A DNA stretch of 62,805 nucleotides, from the NCBI GenBank assembly GCA_016124795.1, contig WGNB01000040.1, positions 1 to 62,805 of the forward strand, read 5' to 3'. Positions 11,667 through 20,958 of the stretch are shown one piece after another. The DNA comes from Rhodopseudomonas sp. GTDB lineage: Bacteria > Pseudomonadota > Alphaproteobacteria > Rhizobiales > Xanthobacteraceae. Position numbers and translations under genes: made by a program. The notes under the pieces were generated by a model. That model saw only the letters and a program-made list of their open reading frames with translations. It did no database searches and was not told the DNA's origin. Position 1 is the first letter of the stretch. Each line of letters starts with the position of its first letter.

Positions 11667-11701
11667 ATATGTAGTCGTTGGCAGGTCGGATGGCTACATA
11701 T
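11667..11701. promoter_or_regulatory. inverted repeat in the metX/chorismate mutase divergent region
   Basis: Perfect 8-bp arms ATATGTAG (11667-11674) and CTACATAT (11694-11701) separated by 19 bp, located 65-99 bp before metX and 45-79 bp before the chorismate mutase ATG. It could be a two-site operator for a dimeric regulator or an RNA stem in a metX leader. It does not match the SAM-II consensus. Confidence 0.4.
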
Positions 11702-11745
11702 TGTCAAAGTTTGATTTAAGGCTCTGTCCCTCCTATCAATACGCC

Positions 11746-12606
11746 ATGCCCGATAAGACCGTGCCCAAAGCGCCCTCAATCCCCGCCCTGGCTGAACTGC
11801 GCAAGGACATCGACCGGATCGACGAGACGGTCCACCAGCTCCTGATGGAGCGCGGCGAGATCATCGACCGGCTGATTGCCGTCAAGAAAAGCCAGGAAAC
11901 CGGCTCGGCTTTCCGGCCCGTGCGTGAAGCCGAAATGATGCGCCGGCTGGTCGAACGGCATAAGGGCATCCTGCCGCTCGACACCGTCGAAAGCATTTGG
12001 CGGGTCATCATCGCGACATTTACCTACGTTCAGGCGCCGTTTTCCGCCCATGCCGACTTTTCGGCGGGAGACGCCCTGATGCGGGATTCGGCGCGGTTCC
12101 ATTTCGGTTTCACGGTACCGCTGGTGCCGCATCTCGGCGCCGCCGGAGTCGTGGCGGCGGTTTCTGCCTCGAAAGGCGACCTTGGCCTTATCCCGGCGAG
12201 CGCCTCGGCCGGTGTCGGCCCGTGGTGGACCGCGCTCGAATTCGACGCCGCGCCAAAAATCATCGCACGACTGCCTTTCGTCGAGCGCGCCGACCACCCG
12301 GCGTCCTTGCCGGTTTTCGTGATTTCGCGGGTCGCTGACGACGCCCGGGCAACCGACGCCGAAGTCTGGAGCGTCCGGGTCTCAGGCTGGAGCGCCAAGG
12401 CGGCGCACGCGGTTAACGCGCTGGCCGACTTTATCGCCGTGCCCGACCGGGCGTTTGACGGCGCCGCGCTGCTGGTGACCCTGCCCAAGGACGCCACTTT
12501 GGCGAAAATTTCCGATGCCCTGGTCAAGGCGGGCGCCACTGTCCGCTCAACGGCTCTCGTCGGCAGCCACGCGACCCGCTATACGGTGGCCGCCGACAAG
12601 ACTTAA
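11746..12606 (+). CDS. chorismate mutase (AroQ type) with extra C-terminal region
   Basis: A 286-residue protein. The first 95 residues are an AroQ helical chorismate mutase ([41 protein letters not shown]), which converts chorismate to prephenate. The remaining about 190 residues are not a standard prephenate dehydratase, yet a DLGLIPAS segment and a terminal LLVTLPKD...RYTV strand recall dehydratase/ACT pieces. It opens a run with hisC and tyrC, fitting aromatic amino-acid synthesis. The ATG at 11746 is chosen over the frame opening at 11701, which overlaps the operator-like repeat. Confidence 0.85.
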   Translation: MPDKTVPKAPSIPALAELRKDIDRIDETVHQLLMERGEIIDRLIAVKKSQETGSAFRPVREAEMMRRLVERHKGILPLDTVESIWRVIIATFTYVQAPFSAHADFSAGDALMRDSARFHFGFTVPLVPHLGAAGVVAAVSASKGDLGLIPASASAGVGPWWTALEFDAAPKIIARLPFVERADHPASLPVFVISRVADDARATDAEVWSVRVSGWSAKAAHAVNALADFIAVPDRAFDGAALLVTLPKDATLAKISDALVKAGATVRSTALVGSHATRYTVAADKT

Positions 12607-12722
12607 TCGCTGACCCTCACCTCATGCCTCGCCCTGAACGGGCGGGGATGACAGAACCGCGAAGGCTCCCTCGCCCAACCAGGACGCGGGTTGAGGCGGG
12701 GATCAAAACCTTTGGAAGCAAA

Positions 12723-13826
12723 ATGACCGCGAACCGTCCTACCCCGCGCCCCGGCGTGCTCGACATTGCCGCTTACGTTCCCGGCAAGAGCAGCGCTCCC
12801 GGCGTCGCCAAGGTGTTCAAGCTCTCGTCCAACGAAAGCCCGCTCGGCCCGAGCCCGAAGGCGATCGAAGCCTATCGCGACATCGCCGGCCATTTGCAGG
12901 ACTACCCGGACGGCGCGGCGACCGACCTGCGCGAGGCGATCGGCAAGGCCTACGGGCTAGACCCCGCCCGCATCGTCTGCGGCGCCGGCTCCGACGACCT
13001 GATCAACCTGGTGGCGCGCGGCTATCTCGCCGACGGCGACGAGGCGATCTACACCACCCACGGCTTCCTGATGTACCCGATCGCCATTCTCGGCGCCGGT
13101 GCCAAGCCGGTGGTCGCGGCGGAAAAGAATTTCACCGCAGACGTCGACGCCATTCTGGCCTGCGTGACGCCGAAGACCAAAATGGTGTTCATCGCCAATC
13201 CGAACAATCCGACCGGCACCTATCTGCCCTTCGACGAGATCAAACGGCTGCATGCCGGCCTGCCGCCGAGCGTGCTGCTGGTACTCGACGCGGCCTATGC
13301 CGAATATGTCCGCCGCAACGACTACGAAGCCGGCATCGAGCTGGTCGCGACCAGCGAAAACGTGATGATGTTGCGCACCTTCTCCAAGATCCACGGTCTG
13401 GCGGCGCTGCGCCTCGGCTGGATCTACGCGCCAGCGCATATCGTCGATGCGCTCAACCGCATTCGCGGCCCGTTTAACGTCAACGCGCCAGCGAGCGCAG
13501 CTGGCATCGCGGCGATGCGCGACATGGCGCATGTCGAGACCTCGGCGAATTTCAACGCCAAATGGCTGCCCTGGTTGACCGAGGAATTGACCAAGCTCGG
13601 GCTGACCGTGACGCCGAGCGTGGCCAACTTCCTGCTGATCCATTTCCCCGAAACGCCGGGCAAGACGGCAGCCGAAGCCGACGCCTTCCTGACCAAACGC
13701 GGTCTCGTGATGCGCCGGGTCGCGGCCTACCACCTGCCGAACGCCCTGCGCATGAGCGTCGGCAGCGAAGAGGCCAACCATCTGGTAATCGCGGCGCTGA
13801 AAGAATTTCTGGGATCGAAGGCGTGA
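12723..13826 (+). CDS. hisC: histidinol-phosphate/aromatic aminotransferase HisC
   Basis: A PLP-dependent class I/II aminotransferase of 367 residues. Visible features are NPNNPTG in the cofactor region and the Schiff-base lysine in [10 protein letters not shown]. HisC converts histidinol phosphate in histidine synthesis. In this context, with chorismate mutase before and tyrC overlapping after, it may also transaminate prephenate or arylpyruvates. The ATG at 12723 has GGAAGC upstream. The open frame reaching back to 12624 runs through a repeat-like intergenic segment and is not used. Confidence 0.92.
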   Translation: MTANRPTPRPGVLDIAAYVPGKSSAPGVAKVFKLSSNESPLGPSPKAIEAYRDIAGHLQDYPDGAATDLREAIGKAYGLDPARIVCGAGSDDLINLVARGYLADGDEAIYTTHGFLMYPIAILGAGAKPVVAAEKNFTADVDAILACVTPKTKMVFIANPNNPTGTYLPFDEIKRLHAGLPPSVLLVLDAAYAEYVRRNDYEAGIELVATSENVMMLRTFSKIHGLAALRLGWIYAPAHIVDALNRIRGPFNVNAPASAAGIAAMRDMAHVETSANFNAKWLPWLTEELTKLGLTVTPSVANFLLIHFPETPGKTAAEADAFLTKRGLVMRRVAAYHLPNALRMSVGSEEANHLVIAALKEFLGSKA

Positions 13827-14791
13827 CCAAAACGGCGCCGATCTATAACCGCCTCGCCTTGATTGGCGTCGGCCTGATCGGCTCGTCGATTGCACGGGCC
13901 GCCCGGGCGCAGGGCGCGGTCGGTTCGATCGTCGCCACCGCGCGCTCGGAGGCCACCCGCAAGCGGGTGGCCGAACTCGGGCTTGCCGATCAGGTCGTCG
14001 AGACCAGCGCGGCCGCCGTCGAAGGCGCCGATCTGGTCATCGTCTGCATTCCGGTCGGCGCTTGCGGACCGGTGGCCAAGGAAATCGCACCACATTTGAT
14101 GCCGGGCGCGACGGTGTCCGACGTCGGCTCGGTCAAGGGCTCCGTGGTGCGCGATATGGCGCCGCATCTGCCGAAGAACGTCCATTTCGTGCCGGCCCAT
14201 CCGGTCGCCGGCACGGAATATTCCGGCCCCGATGCCGGCTTCGCCGAATTGTTCGTCAACCGCTGGTGCATTCTGACCCCGCCCGACGGACAGGACCCGG
14301 CGGCGGTCGAGAAACTTGCCTCGTTCTGGCGGCTGATCGGCGCCAATGTCGAATCAATGCCGCCCGATCATCACGATCTGGTGCTGGCGGTGACCAGCCA
14401 TCTGCCGCATCTGATCGCCTACACCATTGTCGGCACCGCCGACGAACTGGAAACCGTGACGCGCTCGGAAGTGCTGAAGTTCTCCGCCGGCGGCTTCCGC
14501 GACTTCACCCGCATCGCGGCGTCAGACCCGACGATGTGGCGCGACGTCTTTCTCGCCAACAAGGATGCGGTGCTGGAAATGCTCGGGCGCTTCAACGAAG
14601 ACATTTCGTTGTTGACCAAAGCGATCCGCAACGGCGACGGCGATGCGCTGTTCAACCACTTCACCCGCACCCGCGCGATCCGCAAAGGCATCGTGCAGAT
14701 CGGCCAGGACTCGCCGGCGCCGGACTTCGGCCGAACTCATGCCGGGCTGCCGCATGAGCCGCTGCCGAAGCCATACGCATCGGACGACTAG
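13823..14791 (+). CDS. tyrC: prephenate/arogenate dehydrogenase
   Basis: A 322-residue TyrA-family dehydrogenase with an N-terminal NAD(P)-binding GVGLIGSS motif near residue 15 and a helical C-terminal dimerisation domain. It oxidatively decarboxylates prephenate or arogenate toward tyrosine. It starts with GTG at 13823, which overlaps the hisC stop (GTGA), so translation is coupled. An open frame begins much earlier inside hisC but has no coding support there. The absence of a C-terminal ACT domain is visible. Confidence 0.9.
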   Translation: MTKTAPIYNRLALIGVGLIGSSIARAARAQGAVGSIVATARSEATRKRVAELGLADQVVETSAAAVEGADLVIVCIPVGACGPVAKEIAPHLMPGATVSDVGSVKGSVVRDMAPHLPKNVHFVPAHPVAGTEYSGPDAGFAELFVNRWCILTPPDGQDPAAVEKLASFWRLIGANVESMPPDHHDLVLAVTSHLPHLIAYTIVGTADELETVTRSEVLKFSAGGFRDFTRIAASDPTMWRDVFLANKDAVLEMLGRFNEDISLLTKAIRNGDGDALFNHFTRTRAIRKGIVQIGQDSPAPDFGRTHAGLPHEPLPKPYASDD

Positions 14792-14847
14792 CCGGAACCA
14801 TCCGGCAACGAGCCGACGAAGATCGGCCTCACGGGAAGAAACAAATC

Positions 14848-15558
14848 ATGACGCACGACGAGATCAAGCAACAGATGGTCTGGGCCGGAAAAGTGCTGGT
14901 CGCGGAAGGTCAGGACGACTTCACGCGCGGCCACATTTCCTTCCGCTTGCCCGACGACCCATCGCTATTCTTCATGAAGCCGCACAGCATCGGCTTCGAC
15001 GAGATCACGCCCGACAACATTCTGACGATCGGCATGGACGGCAATGTCGTCGCCGGCACCGCACGACGGCACAGCGAAGTCTATATCCATTCGGAAATCT
15101 TCAAGCAGCGTCCCGACATCAACTGCGTCGTCCACTCGCATCCGACCTATTCGGTCGCGCTTTCGGCGACCGGGCGAACGCTGCGCGGCTACAGTCAGCC
15201 CAGCGCATTATTCTACGAAGCCCTGGGCTATTACAGCGACACCATCAATTTGATCCGCACGCCGGAAATGGGCGCGGGCGTCGCCAAGGCGCTCGGACCG
15301 CATCGCGCGGTTCTTCTGAAAAACCACGGCGTCGTGATCGCCGCGCCCAGCATTCCCGAAGCGGTCGTCAGCACCATCATGCTGGAAAACGCCGCCATGG
15401 TGCAGATGATCGCCGAAGCCGCTGGCGAACCGGCGCCGGAGTTTCCGCGTGCCGACATTATGAAACTCCAGTCCGACATCGGCCGGCCCGACCAGTTCGT
15501 GGTCAATTTCGATTACCTGGTCCGACGCCTCAAACGTCGCCAGAACGGCGAAATTTAA
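14848..15558 (+). CDS. class II aldolase/adducin family protein
   Basis: A 236-residue zinc-dependent class II aldolase-fold protein, of the family of L-fuculose- or L-ribulose-phosphate handling enzymes. The metal-binding HSHPTYS motif (near residue 95) and a later KNHGVVIA motif (near 155) are present. The substrate is not readable. It lies 56 bp after tyrC and 125 bp before a NitT/TauT-type ABC importer, so it may belong with uptake of an unknown organic acid or sugar derivative. Confidence 0.85.
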   Translation: MTHDEIKQQMVWAGKVLVAEGQDDFTRGHISFRLPDDPSLFFMKPHSIGFDEITPDNILTIGMDGNVVAGTARRHSEVYIHSEIFKQRPDINCVVHSHPTYSVALSATGRTLRGYSQPSALFYEALGYYSDTINLIRTPEMGAGVAKALGPHRAVLLKNHGVVIAAPSIPEAVVSTIMLENAAMVQMIAEAAGEPAPEFPRADIMKLQSDIGRPDQFVVNFDYLVRRLKRRQNGEI

Positions 15559-15683
15559 ATTCCGCGCTTGCCGCCAAGCAGGCCAGATCCCACACTGGCC
15601 GCGACGAAACGAGCCAGGCCGCGACGACCCGGCCGGCTATCGGCACAAGAACGCCAAAAGGCGACCACATAGGGAGGAATTCC

Positions 15684-16682
15684 ATGAACGACGCGCGCAT
15701 CAGGCGCATCGCGCTCGGCGCATTCGCCATCGCGACGACAATGTCATTCGTCGCCACGCCATCGCTGGCACAGGAGAAAGTATGGCGTCACGGTCTGATC
15801 AAGGCCAAGGCCGACGCCGGCATCTTCATGATGCTCGCGACCCGCGACTTCGCGAAAAAGCAAGGTCTTAAAATCGAGATTTCCGAATTCCGTAACGACC
15901 AGATCGCGCTCAAGGCGCTGATCGCCGGTCAACTCGACAGCTTCGAAGGCGGGCCGCAAGGCGCCATCTCGGCCGACTCGCACGGCGGCGACGTCAAGAT
16001 CATCGGCTGCCATTGGGTCGTGGTGCCGCATGGCATTTACGCCAAGGCCGACATCAAGACCGTCGCCGACCTGAAGGGCAAGCAGATCGCGGTATCGGCG
16101 CCGAACTCGATGCCCGACATGCTGGCGCGCTCGGCGCTGGCGAAATACGGCGTTTCGGAAAAAGAAGTGAAACTGGCCGCCGTCGGCGGCGATCACGATC
16201 GCTACCAGGCGCTGGTCGGCGGCGTTGTCGATGCGGCGGTGGTGTCGAACGAAATCGAACCGGTGGCGCCGAAAGGCATTCATCTTCTGGTCGCCGGCCG
16301 TGACGCCGTGCCGAATTTCCTGCGCGTCTGCCTAATGTCGTCGGACAAGGTGCTCAAGGCGCGCGGCGACGACGCGGTCCACTTCCTCGCCGCCGAAATG
16401 AACGCCTTGAAATACGCGCTATCGCATAAGGCGGAAACCGTCGCGCTCACCCAGAAGACCATCAACGCCAAGCCCGACGATCCGCGCCCGGCATTCGTCT
16501 ATGACGACGCCATCAACCATCACGCGGTCGATCCGACGCTGCCGTTGCCGGAAGTCAAACTGAACTGGCTTCAGGAACAACTGGTGAAAGCCGGCAAGTT
16601 GAAAGCACCGCTGGCGCTGTCCGCGATCACCGCGCCCGAATATCGCGAAAAGGCCGAGAAGCTGGCGAACGCGAGCCACTGA
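15684..16682 (+). CDS. ABC transporter substrate-binding protein (NMT1/SsuA-like)
   Basis: A 332-residue periplasmic binding protein with a clear signal peptide (hydrophobic 10-30, SLAQ cleavage). The fold is of the NitT/TauT/NMT1 class (nitrate, sulfonate, taurine, thiamine-precursor binders). A strong AGGGAGGAA ribosome site precedes the ATG at 15684. The open frame extends over 1 kb upstream across the aldolase gene, but that part is an out-of-frame shadow. It is followed by its ATPase and permease genes. Confidence 0.87.
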   Translation: MNDARIRRIALGAFAIATTMSFVATPSLAQEKVWRHGLIKAKADAGIFMMLATRDFAKKQGLKIEISEFRNDQIALKALIAGQLDSFEGGPQGAISADSHGGDVKIIGCHWVVVPHGIYAKADIKTVADLKGKQIAVSAPNSMPDMLARSALAKYGVSEKEVKLAAVGGDHDRYQALVGGVVDAAVVSNEIEPVAPKGIHLLVAGRDAVPNFLRVCLMSSDKVLKARGDDAVHFLAAEMNALKYALSHKAETVALTQKTINAKPDDPRPAFVYDDAINHHAVDPTLPLPEVKLNWLQEQLVKAGKLKAPLALSAITAPEYREKAEKLANASH

Positions 16683-16823
16683 CACGCACGCCACCGGGGC
16701 CGTGTCGATGACACGGCCCCGCAAGGCCGCGAATTTCGCCCGTGCCGCGTCGCCCTTCCGGCAACGCGCATCGGCGGCGCTACAGCCCGCCACGTTCGAA
16801 TATCGCCTATTCAGGATCTGCCT

Positions 16824-17606
16824 ATGGGTCAGGTTACCTTCACCGACGTATCGAAGCGCTTCTCGTTGCGCGTCGACGGCGAAACGCACCTCATACAAGC
16901 GCTCGACCGCATCAGCTTTTCAATCGATGACGGCGAAATCGTCGCGCTGATCGGACCTTCGGGCTGCGGCAAGACAACTGCCTTGCGCGTCGCCATGGGC
17001 CTTGATCGCTCGACCTCGGGCCGAGTCACCGTCGATGGCCACGATGTCAAAGGCTGCGGCTACGACCGTGGCATGGTGTTCCAGCACGCCGAATTGCTGC
17101 CCTGGCTGTCGGCGTTGCAGAACGTGATGTTCGGCCTCGAGATGAAAGGCATGCGCGGCGGCGAACTGCGCGATACGGCCGAACGTTATCTCGACCTTGT
17201 CGGCCTGAAGGAGTCGCAGAACCGGCGGCCGCATCAATTGTCAGGCGGCATGAAGCAGCGCGTCGGCATCGCCCGCGCGCTCGCCATCGATCCGTCGGTG
17301 CTGCTGATGGACGAACCCTTCGGCGCCCTCGACGCCCAGACCCGCGAGGCGTTGCAAGCCGAGTTGCTCGACATTCATGCCCGCACCGGCAAGACGATCT
17401 TGTTCGTCACCCACGACCTCGACGAAGCCGTACTGATCGCCGACCGCATCATCGTCATGAAAGGCGGCCGCGTTCACGACACCATCAAGGTTCCGCTGGC
17501 CCGCCCCCGCCCCGATCTTGGAATTGTGCGCGGCACCGTGGAATTCGCCGAAACCCGTTACAAGATATGGCAGGCGCTGCATGACAACGCGGCGGAGATA
17601 CACTGA
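16824..17606 (+). CDS. ABC transporter ATP-binding protein (NitT/TauT type)
   Basis: A 260-residue ABC ATPase with Walker A GPSGCGKTT (near residue 45), the Q-loop, signature LSGGMKQR (near 140) and Walker B LLMDEPFGALDA. It energises import with the preceding binding protein and following permease. Its stop overlaps the permease ATG by one base (TGATG). Confidence 0.92.
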   Translation: MGQVTFTDVSKRFSLRVDGETHLIQALDRISFSIDDGEIVALIGPSGCGKTTALRVAMGLDRSTSGRVTVDGHDVKGCGYDRGMVFQHAELLPWLSALQNVMFGLEMKGMRGGELRDTAERYLDLVGLKESQNRRPHQLSGGMKQRVGIARALAIDPSVLLMDEPFGALDAQTREALQAELLDIHARTGKTILFVTHDLDEAVLIADRIIVMKGGRVHDTIKVPLARPRPDLGIVRGTVEFAETRYKIWQALHDNAAEIH

Positions 17607-18415
17607 TGACTGACATGACCGAGAATACCAACGCCGCGACCGAACGTCGGTCGATGCCGCGCTGGCTCATCACCACCATCTCCGTCATTTGCGCGCTGGC
17701 TTTGTGGGAGCTGTTCGGCCGCGACGTCAATCCGGTCTTCGGCTCCTATCCGAGCGCGATCGCGGTGGCATTCTGGCATCTTCTCGTCAGCGGCGAACTT
17801 TTGACCGCGCTGTCGGAAAGCCTGCGCTCTTTCGTCGTCGGCTATGTCCTGGCGATCGTCGTCGGCGTTCCGGTCGGTCTGGTTCTCGGCCGGTCGCGCG
17901 TGGCGGAGGCCGCCTTCGGCATCTACATCACCGCCGGCTACGCCATGCCGCTGGTCGCGCTGGTGCCGCTGCTGATGCTGTGGCTGGGGCTCGGCTTTGC
18001 CGTCAAAGTGTCGGTGGTGTTCCTGATGGCGCTATTCCCGATCTGCATCAACACCTGGCTGGGCGTCACCGCCGTGCCGAAAACGCTGATCGAGGTCGGC
18101 AAGTCCTTCGTGGCCCCCGACATCGTCATCCTGCGCCGCATCGTCTTGCCGGCGACGCTGCCTTATATCATGGCCGGCATCCGCCTCGCCGTCGGCCGCG
18201 CGGTCGTCGCCATGGTGATCGCGGAATTCTTCACCACCATTTCCGGACTCGGCGCTGTCATCATCAACTCGGCGAACAACTTCGATACCGCGACGATGTT
18301 CGTCCCGATCATCGTGCTGATGGTCATGGCGATCGGCCTCAACAGTCTGATCGGCTGGGTCGAACGCAAGGTCGCGCCCTGGCAGGACGAAATCGCCGGG
18401 CGCGACCGCGAGTAA
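17606..18415 (+). CDS. ABC transporter permease (SsuC/TauC-like)
   Basis: A 269-residue inner-membrane permease with about six transmembrane helices and the BPD_transp_1 EAA-like loop (VAPDIVILRRIVLPATLPY near residue 175). Start-stop overlap with the ATPase gene indicates translational coupling. The substrate is unknown; the sulfonate/taurine/nitrate class is the nearest family. Confidence 0.9.
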   Translation: MTDMTENTNAATERRSMPRWLITTISVICALALWELFGRDVNPVFGSYPSAIAVAFWHLLVSGELLTALSESLRSFVVGYVLAIVVGVPVGLVLGRSRVAEAAFGIYITAGYAMPLVALVPLLMLWLGLGFAVKVSVVFLMALFPICINTWLGVTAVPKTLIEVGKSFVAPDIVILRRIVLPATLPYIMAGIRLAVGRAVVAMVIAEFFTTISGLGAVIINSANNFDTATMFVPIIVLMVMAIGLNSLIGWVERKVAPWQDEIAGRDRE

Positions 18416-18426
18416 AGGGGGAAGCC

Positions 18427-19236
18427 CTATGCCGCCGCCATTGCCGGCTCGTTGCGGGCATGGAAGGCGTAAACGTCCATCCGCAGAATGCTGAAGGTCG
18501 AGCTGGCGTGCAGCCGCTCGGCCCGCGCGGTCTGGCCGGCCGCGCCGAGCGCCGCGTAGATCGGCAGCAGGTGCTCTTCGCTTGGATGGTTCTTCGTGGC
18601 GTAAGGCGCCTGACGACGATAGTCGAGCAATGCGGGGACATCGTCCCGAGTCAAAGCCGCGTCGAACCAGTCGGCAAAACCGTTGACCCAGGCCGGCGCC
18701 GGATCGTTCGGACCGTGACCGCGAAATTCCGACAGATCGTGGGTGAAGCTGCCGCTGCCGATAATCAGCACGCCCTCGTCGCGCAGCGCGGCCAATGCCT
18801 GGCCGACGCGCAGGTGATGCTCCGGACCGAGATGGGTCTGGACCGAAAGCTGCAACACCGGAATATCGGCCTGCGGATAAATCAGCGACAACGGCACCCA
18901 GGCGCCGTGATCGAGGCCGCGCTTGCGATCGATGTTGCAGGGGAAGCCCGCCGCCGTCAGCAGTTCGGCAACCCGCGCGGCCACCGCCGGCGATCCCGGC
19001 GCGGGATAACGCATCTGGTAAAGCTGGCGCGGGAAACCACCGAAATCGTGAATGGTGTCGTTGACCTCGACCGCATTGACGGTCGGCACCATGGTTTCCC
19101 AATGCGCCGAAACCACCAGAATGGCCTTTGGCCGCTCGAGCGTGCCGCCAAGGGTTTTGAGGAATTCACGCGCCGGCGTCTCGGTCAGCGGCAAAGTCGG
19201 CGCGCCGTGCGACAGGAACAGGCTGGGTAAGGTCAT
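18427..19236 (-). CDS. extradiol ring-cleavage dioxygenase, DODA/LigB type
   Basis: A 269-residue protein of the LigB/DODA family (YgiD-like), which opens catechol-type rings with a non-haem metal. Conserved His-containing motifs SHGAPTLP (N terminus), VSAHWE and GSGSFTHDL are present. I choose the ATG at 19236 with AGGAGATCG upstream. It is divergent from a LysR gene over a 103-bp region with two inverted repeats, so the LysR protein likely controls it. Confidence 0.87.
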   Translation of the reverse strand: MTLPSLFLSHGAPTLPLTETPAREFLKTLGGTLERPKAILVVSAHWETMVPTVNAVEVNDTIHDFGGFPRQLYQMRYPAPGSPAVAARVAELLTAAGFPCNIDRKRGLDHGAWVPLSLIYPQADIPVLQLSVQTHLGPEHHLRVGQALAALRDEGVLIIGSGSFTHDLSEFRGHGPNDPAPAWVNGFADWFDAALTRDDVPALLDYRRQAPYATKNHPSEEHLLPIYAALGAAGQTARAERLHASSTFSILRMDVYAFHARNEPAMAAA

Positions 19237-19281
19237 GGCGATCTCCTGAATGTTGCAACCTATATGGCGCATTCTCTAAAG

Positions 19282-19328
19282 TGTGATAATCTGCGATTTT
19301 GGCATCACAGCTCACACTATAGGTGTGA
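19282..19328. promoter_or_regulatory. paired LysR-type operator candidates
   Basis: Two dyads share the TGTGA half-site. TGTGAT (19282-19287) pairs with ATCACA (19304-19309), and TCACAC-TATAG-GTGTGA (19312-19328) is perfect. The second ends 11 bp before the LysR gene ATG, consistent with autorepression. The two sites are about two helical turns apart, as in LysR regulatory and activation binding sites. Confidence 0.55.
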
Positions 19329-19339
19329 TATAAGTCGAC

Positions 19340-20272
19340 ATGCTCGACCGCCTGACCAGTCTTGAGGTTTTCAGCAAGGTCGCCGCCACCGGCAGTTTTT
19401 CCGCCGCCGGCCGGGCGCTGAACCTGTCTCAAACCATGGTGACGAAGCATATCGCCGCGCTGGAAAGCCGGCTTGGCATCAGGCTGTTTCACCGCAGCAC
19501 TCGCCGGCTGTCGATCACTGACGCCGGCCGCAGCTACCTCGAATCGGCGGAACGCATCCTCACCGAAATGGAAGCGGCCGACAGCGCGGTGGCCGCCGAC
19601 CGCATCGAACCGCGCGGAACCCTGCGCCTCAGCGTCCCGGTTTCGTTCGGCAGCCGCGAGATCGCGCCCCTGCTCGCCGAATTTTCGCAGCGGCACCCGA
19701 TGGTCACGGTCGAACTCGGCCTGAACGATCGTTACGTCGATCTCGCCGAGGAAGGCTGGGACCTGACGATCCGCATCGGCAGCCTGAGCAATTCGAGCCT
19801 GATCGCCCGCCGGCTGGCGCCCTGCCGTACCGTGGTCTGTGCAGCGCCTTCCTACTTAAAGGCGCACGGCACACCTCGGCGGACAGCCGAACTGCCCGCG
19901 CATATCTGCCTCGGTTACACCCTCGCGCGCACATCGCAGGCCGATCGCTGGACCTTTGGTCAATACGACGAAATCACGGTTCCGATCTCCGGTACGCTTC
20001 GCGCCAATAATGGCGACGCGCTACGCGCTGCCGCGGTCGCCGGCCAAGGCATCATTTATCAACCGACCTTCATCGTCGCCGACGATTTGCGCGCCGGCCG
20101 GCTGGTCGAGATCGGGCTCGATCAACCGACGCAGGAACTCGGCGGTATCTATGCGGTCTATCTGCCGGACCGAAACCCGGCCGCCAAGGTGCGCGCTTTT
20201 ATCGACTTCGTCGCGGAACGCTTCGCGGCGGGGCCGCCGTGGGAACGGGGCCTCGCTTTTTCTTCGCGATAG
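19340..20272 (+). CDS. LysR family transcriptional regulator
   Basis: A 310-residue LysR-type regulator with an N-terminal winged helix-turn-helix (LEVFSKVAATGSFSAAGRAL) and a C-terminal effector-binding domain. The pattern resembles the DsdC/AaeR-like CrgA subgroup. It is divergent from the dioxygenase gene, with operator-like dyads between the two start codons, and likely activates that gene in response to an aromatic compound. Confidence 0.9.
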   Translation: MLDRLTSLEVFSKVAATGSFSAAGRALNLSQTMVTKHIAALESRLGIRLFHRSTRRLSITDAGRSYLESAERILTEMEAADSAVAADRIEPRGTLRLSVPVSFGSREIAPLLAEFSQRHPMVTVELGLNDRYVDLAEEGWDLTIRIGSLSNSSLIARRLAPCRTVVCAAPSYLKAHGTPRRTAELPAHICLGYTLARTSQADRWTFGQYDEITVPISGTLRANNGDALRAAAVAGQGIIYQPTFIVADDLRAGRLVEIGLDQPTQELGGIYAVYLPDRNPAAKVRAFIDFVAERFAAGPPWERGLAFSSR

Positions 20273-20278
20273 CCGCGC

Positions 20279-20890
20279 TTACCGGCTCGCCAGGGCCAAC
20301 TTGACGCCGAGCCCGAAGAACGCGCCGGCAAAAGCACGCCGCATCCAGGCCAGAACCCGCGGCCGCGACACGACGTGATCGCGCACCGCCGCGGCGAACA
20401 ATCCATAAACAATAAAAACCAGCAAGGTCATCAACATGAAGACCGCGCTCAAGCCAACCATATGTACGATCAAATGCGGCTCGTCGGCGCGCACGAATTG
20501 CGGCAGAAAAGCGAGAAAGAAAATCGCCAGCTTCGGATTGAGCACGTTAATCAGGATCGCTTTGATCGTGATCTGGGCGGCGGAGCGTTGACTCAATTCA
20601 GGCTGCACCGTCAACGCGCCACGTTCACGCCACGCGCTCCACGCCAGATAAAGCAGATAGGCACAACCGAGATATTTAAACGTCTCGAACGCCAAAGCGC
20701 TGGTGTGCAGCAACGCCGCCAAACCGAAAATCGCGGCGGCGATATGCGGGACAATGCCAAGCGTGCAGCCAAAAGCAGCCACGACGCTGGCGCGCGCGCC
20801 ACGCGACAGGCCGGTCGCCAACGTGTAGAGCACGCCGGTGCCGGGTGACACCACGATGATGAAGGACGTGATGAGGAATTCGATACTCAT
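20279..20890 (-). CDS. LysE family translocator
   Basis: A 203-residue inner-membrane protein with about six hydrophobic helices and the LysE/RhtB N-terminal signature (VVSPGTGVLYTLATGLSRG). The family exports amino acids or related metabolites. The start is taken at the ATG at 20890 rather than 13 codons upstream. It is convergent with the LysR gene (6 bp apart). The substrate is unknown. Confidence 0.87.
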   Translation of the reverse strand: MSIEFLITSFIIVVSPGTGVLYTLATGLSRGARASVVAAFGCTLGIVPHIAAAIFGLAALLHTSALAFETFKYLGCAYLLYLAWSAWRERGALTVQPELSQRSAAQITIKAILINVLNPKLAIFFLAFLPQFVRADEPHLIVHMVGLSAVFMLMTLLVFIVYGLFAAAVRDHVVSRPRVLAWMRRAFAGAFFGLGVKLALASR

Positions 20891-20958
20891 GTCATCAGCC
20901 CCGATCTCATACGACCTGCGAAGCGCCAAAGCGTAAAGCGGCCGGTATCCTTCGCGCG

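Noticed and set aside
11602..11740. SAM-II riboswitch before metX
   Set aside because: No GCTAAAAGG-type segment or matching pseudoknot pairs are seen on the minus strand; only the simple dyad at 11667-11701.
14643..15683. Upstream extension of the substrate-binding protein frame
   Set aside because: It runs through the aldolase gene in a different frame. The signal peptide and a strong ribosome site mark the true start at 15684.
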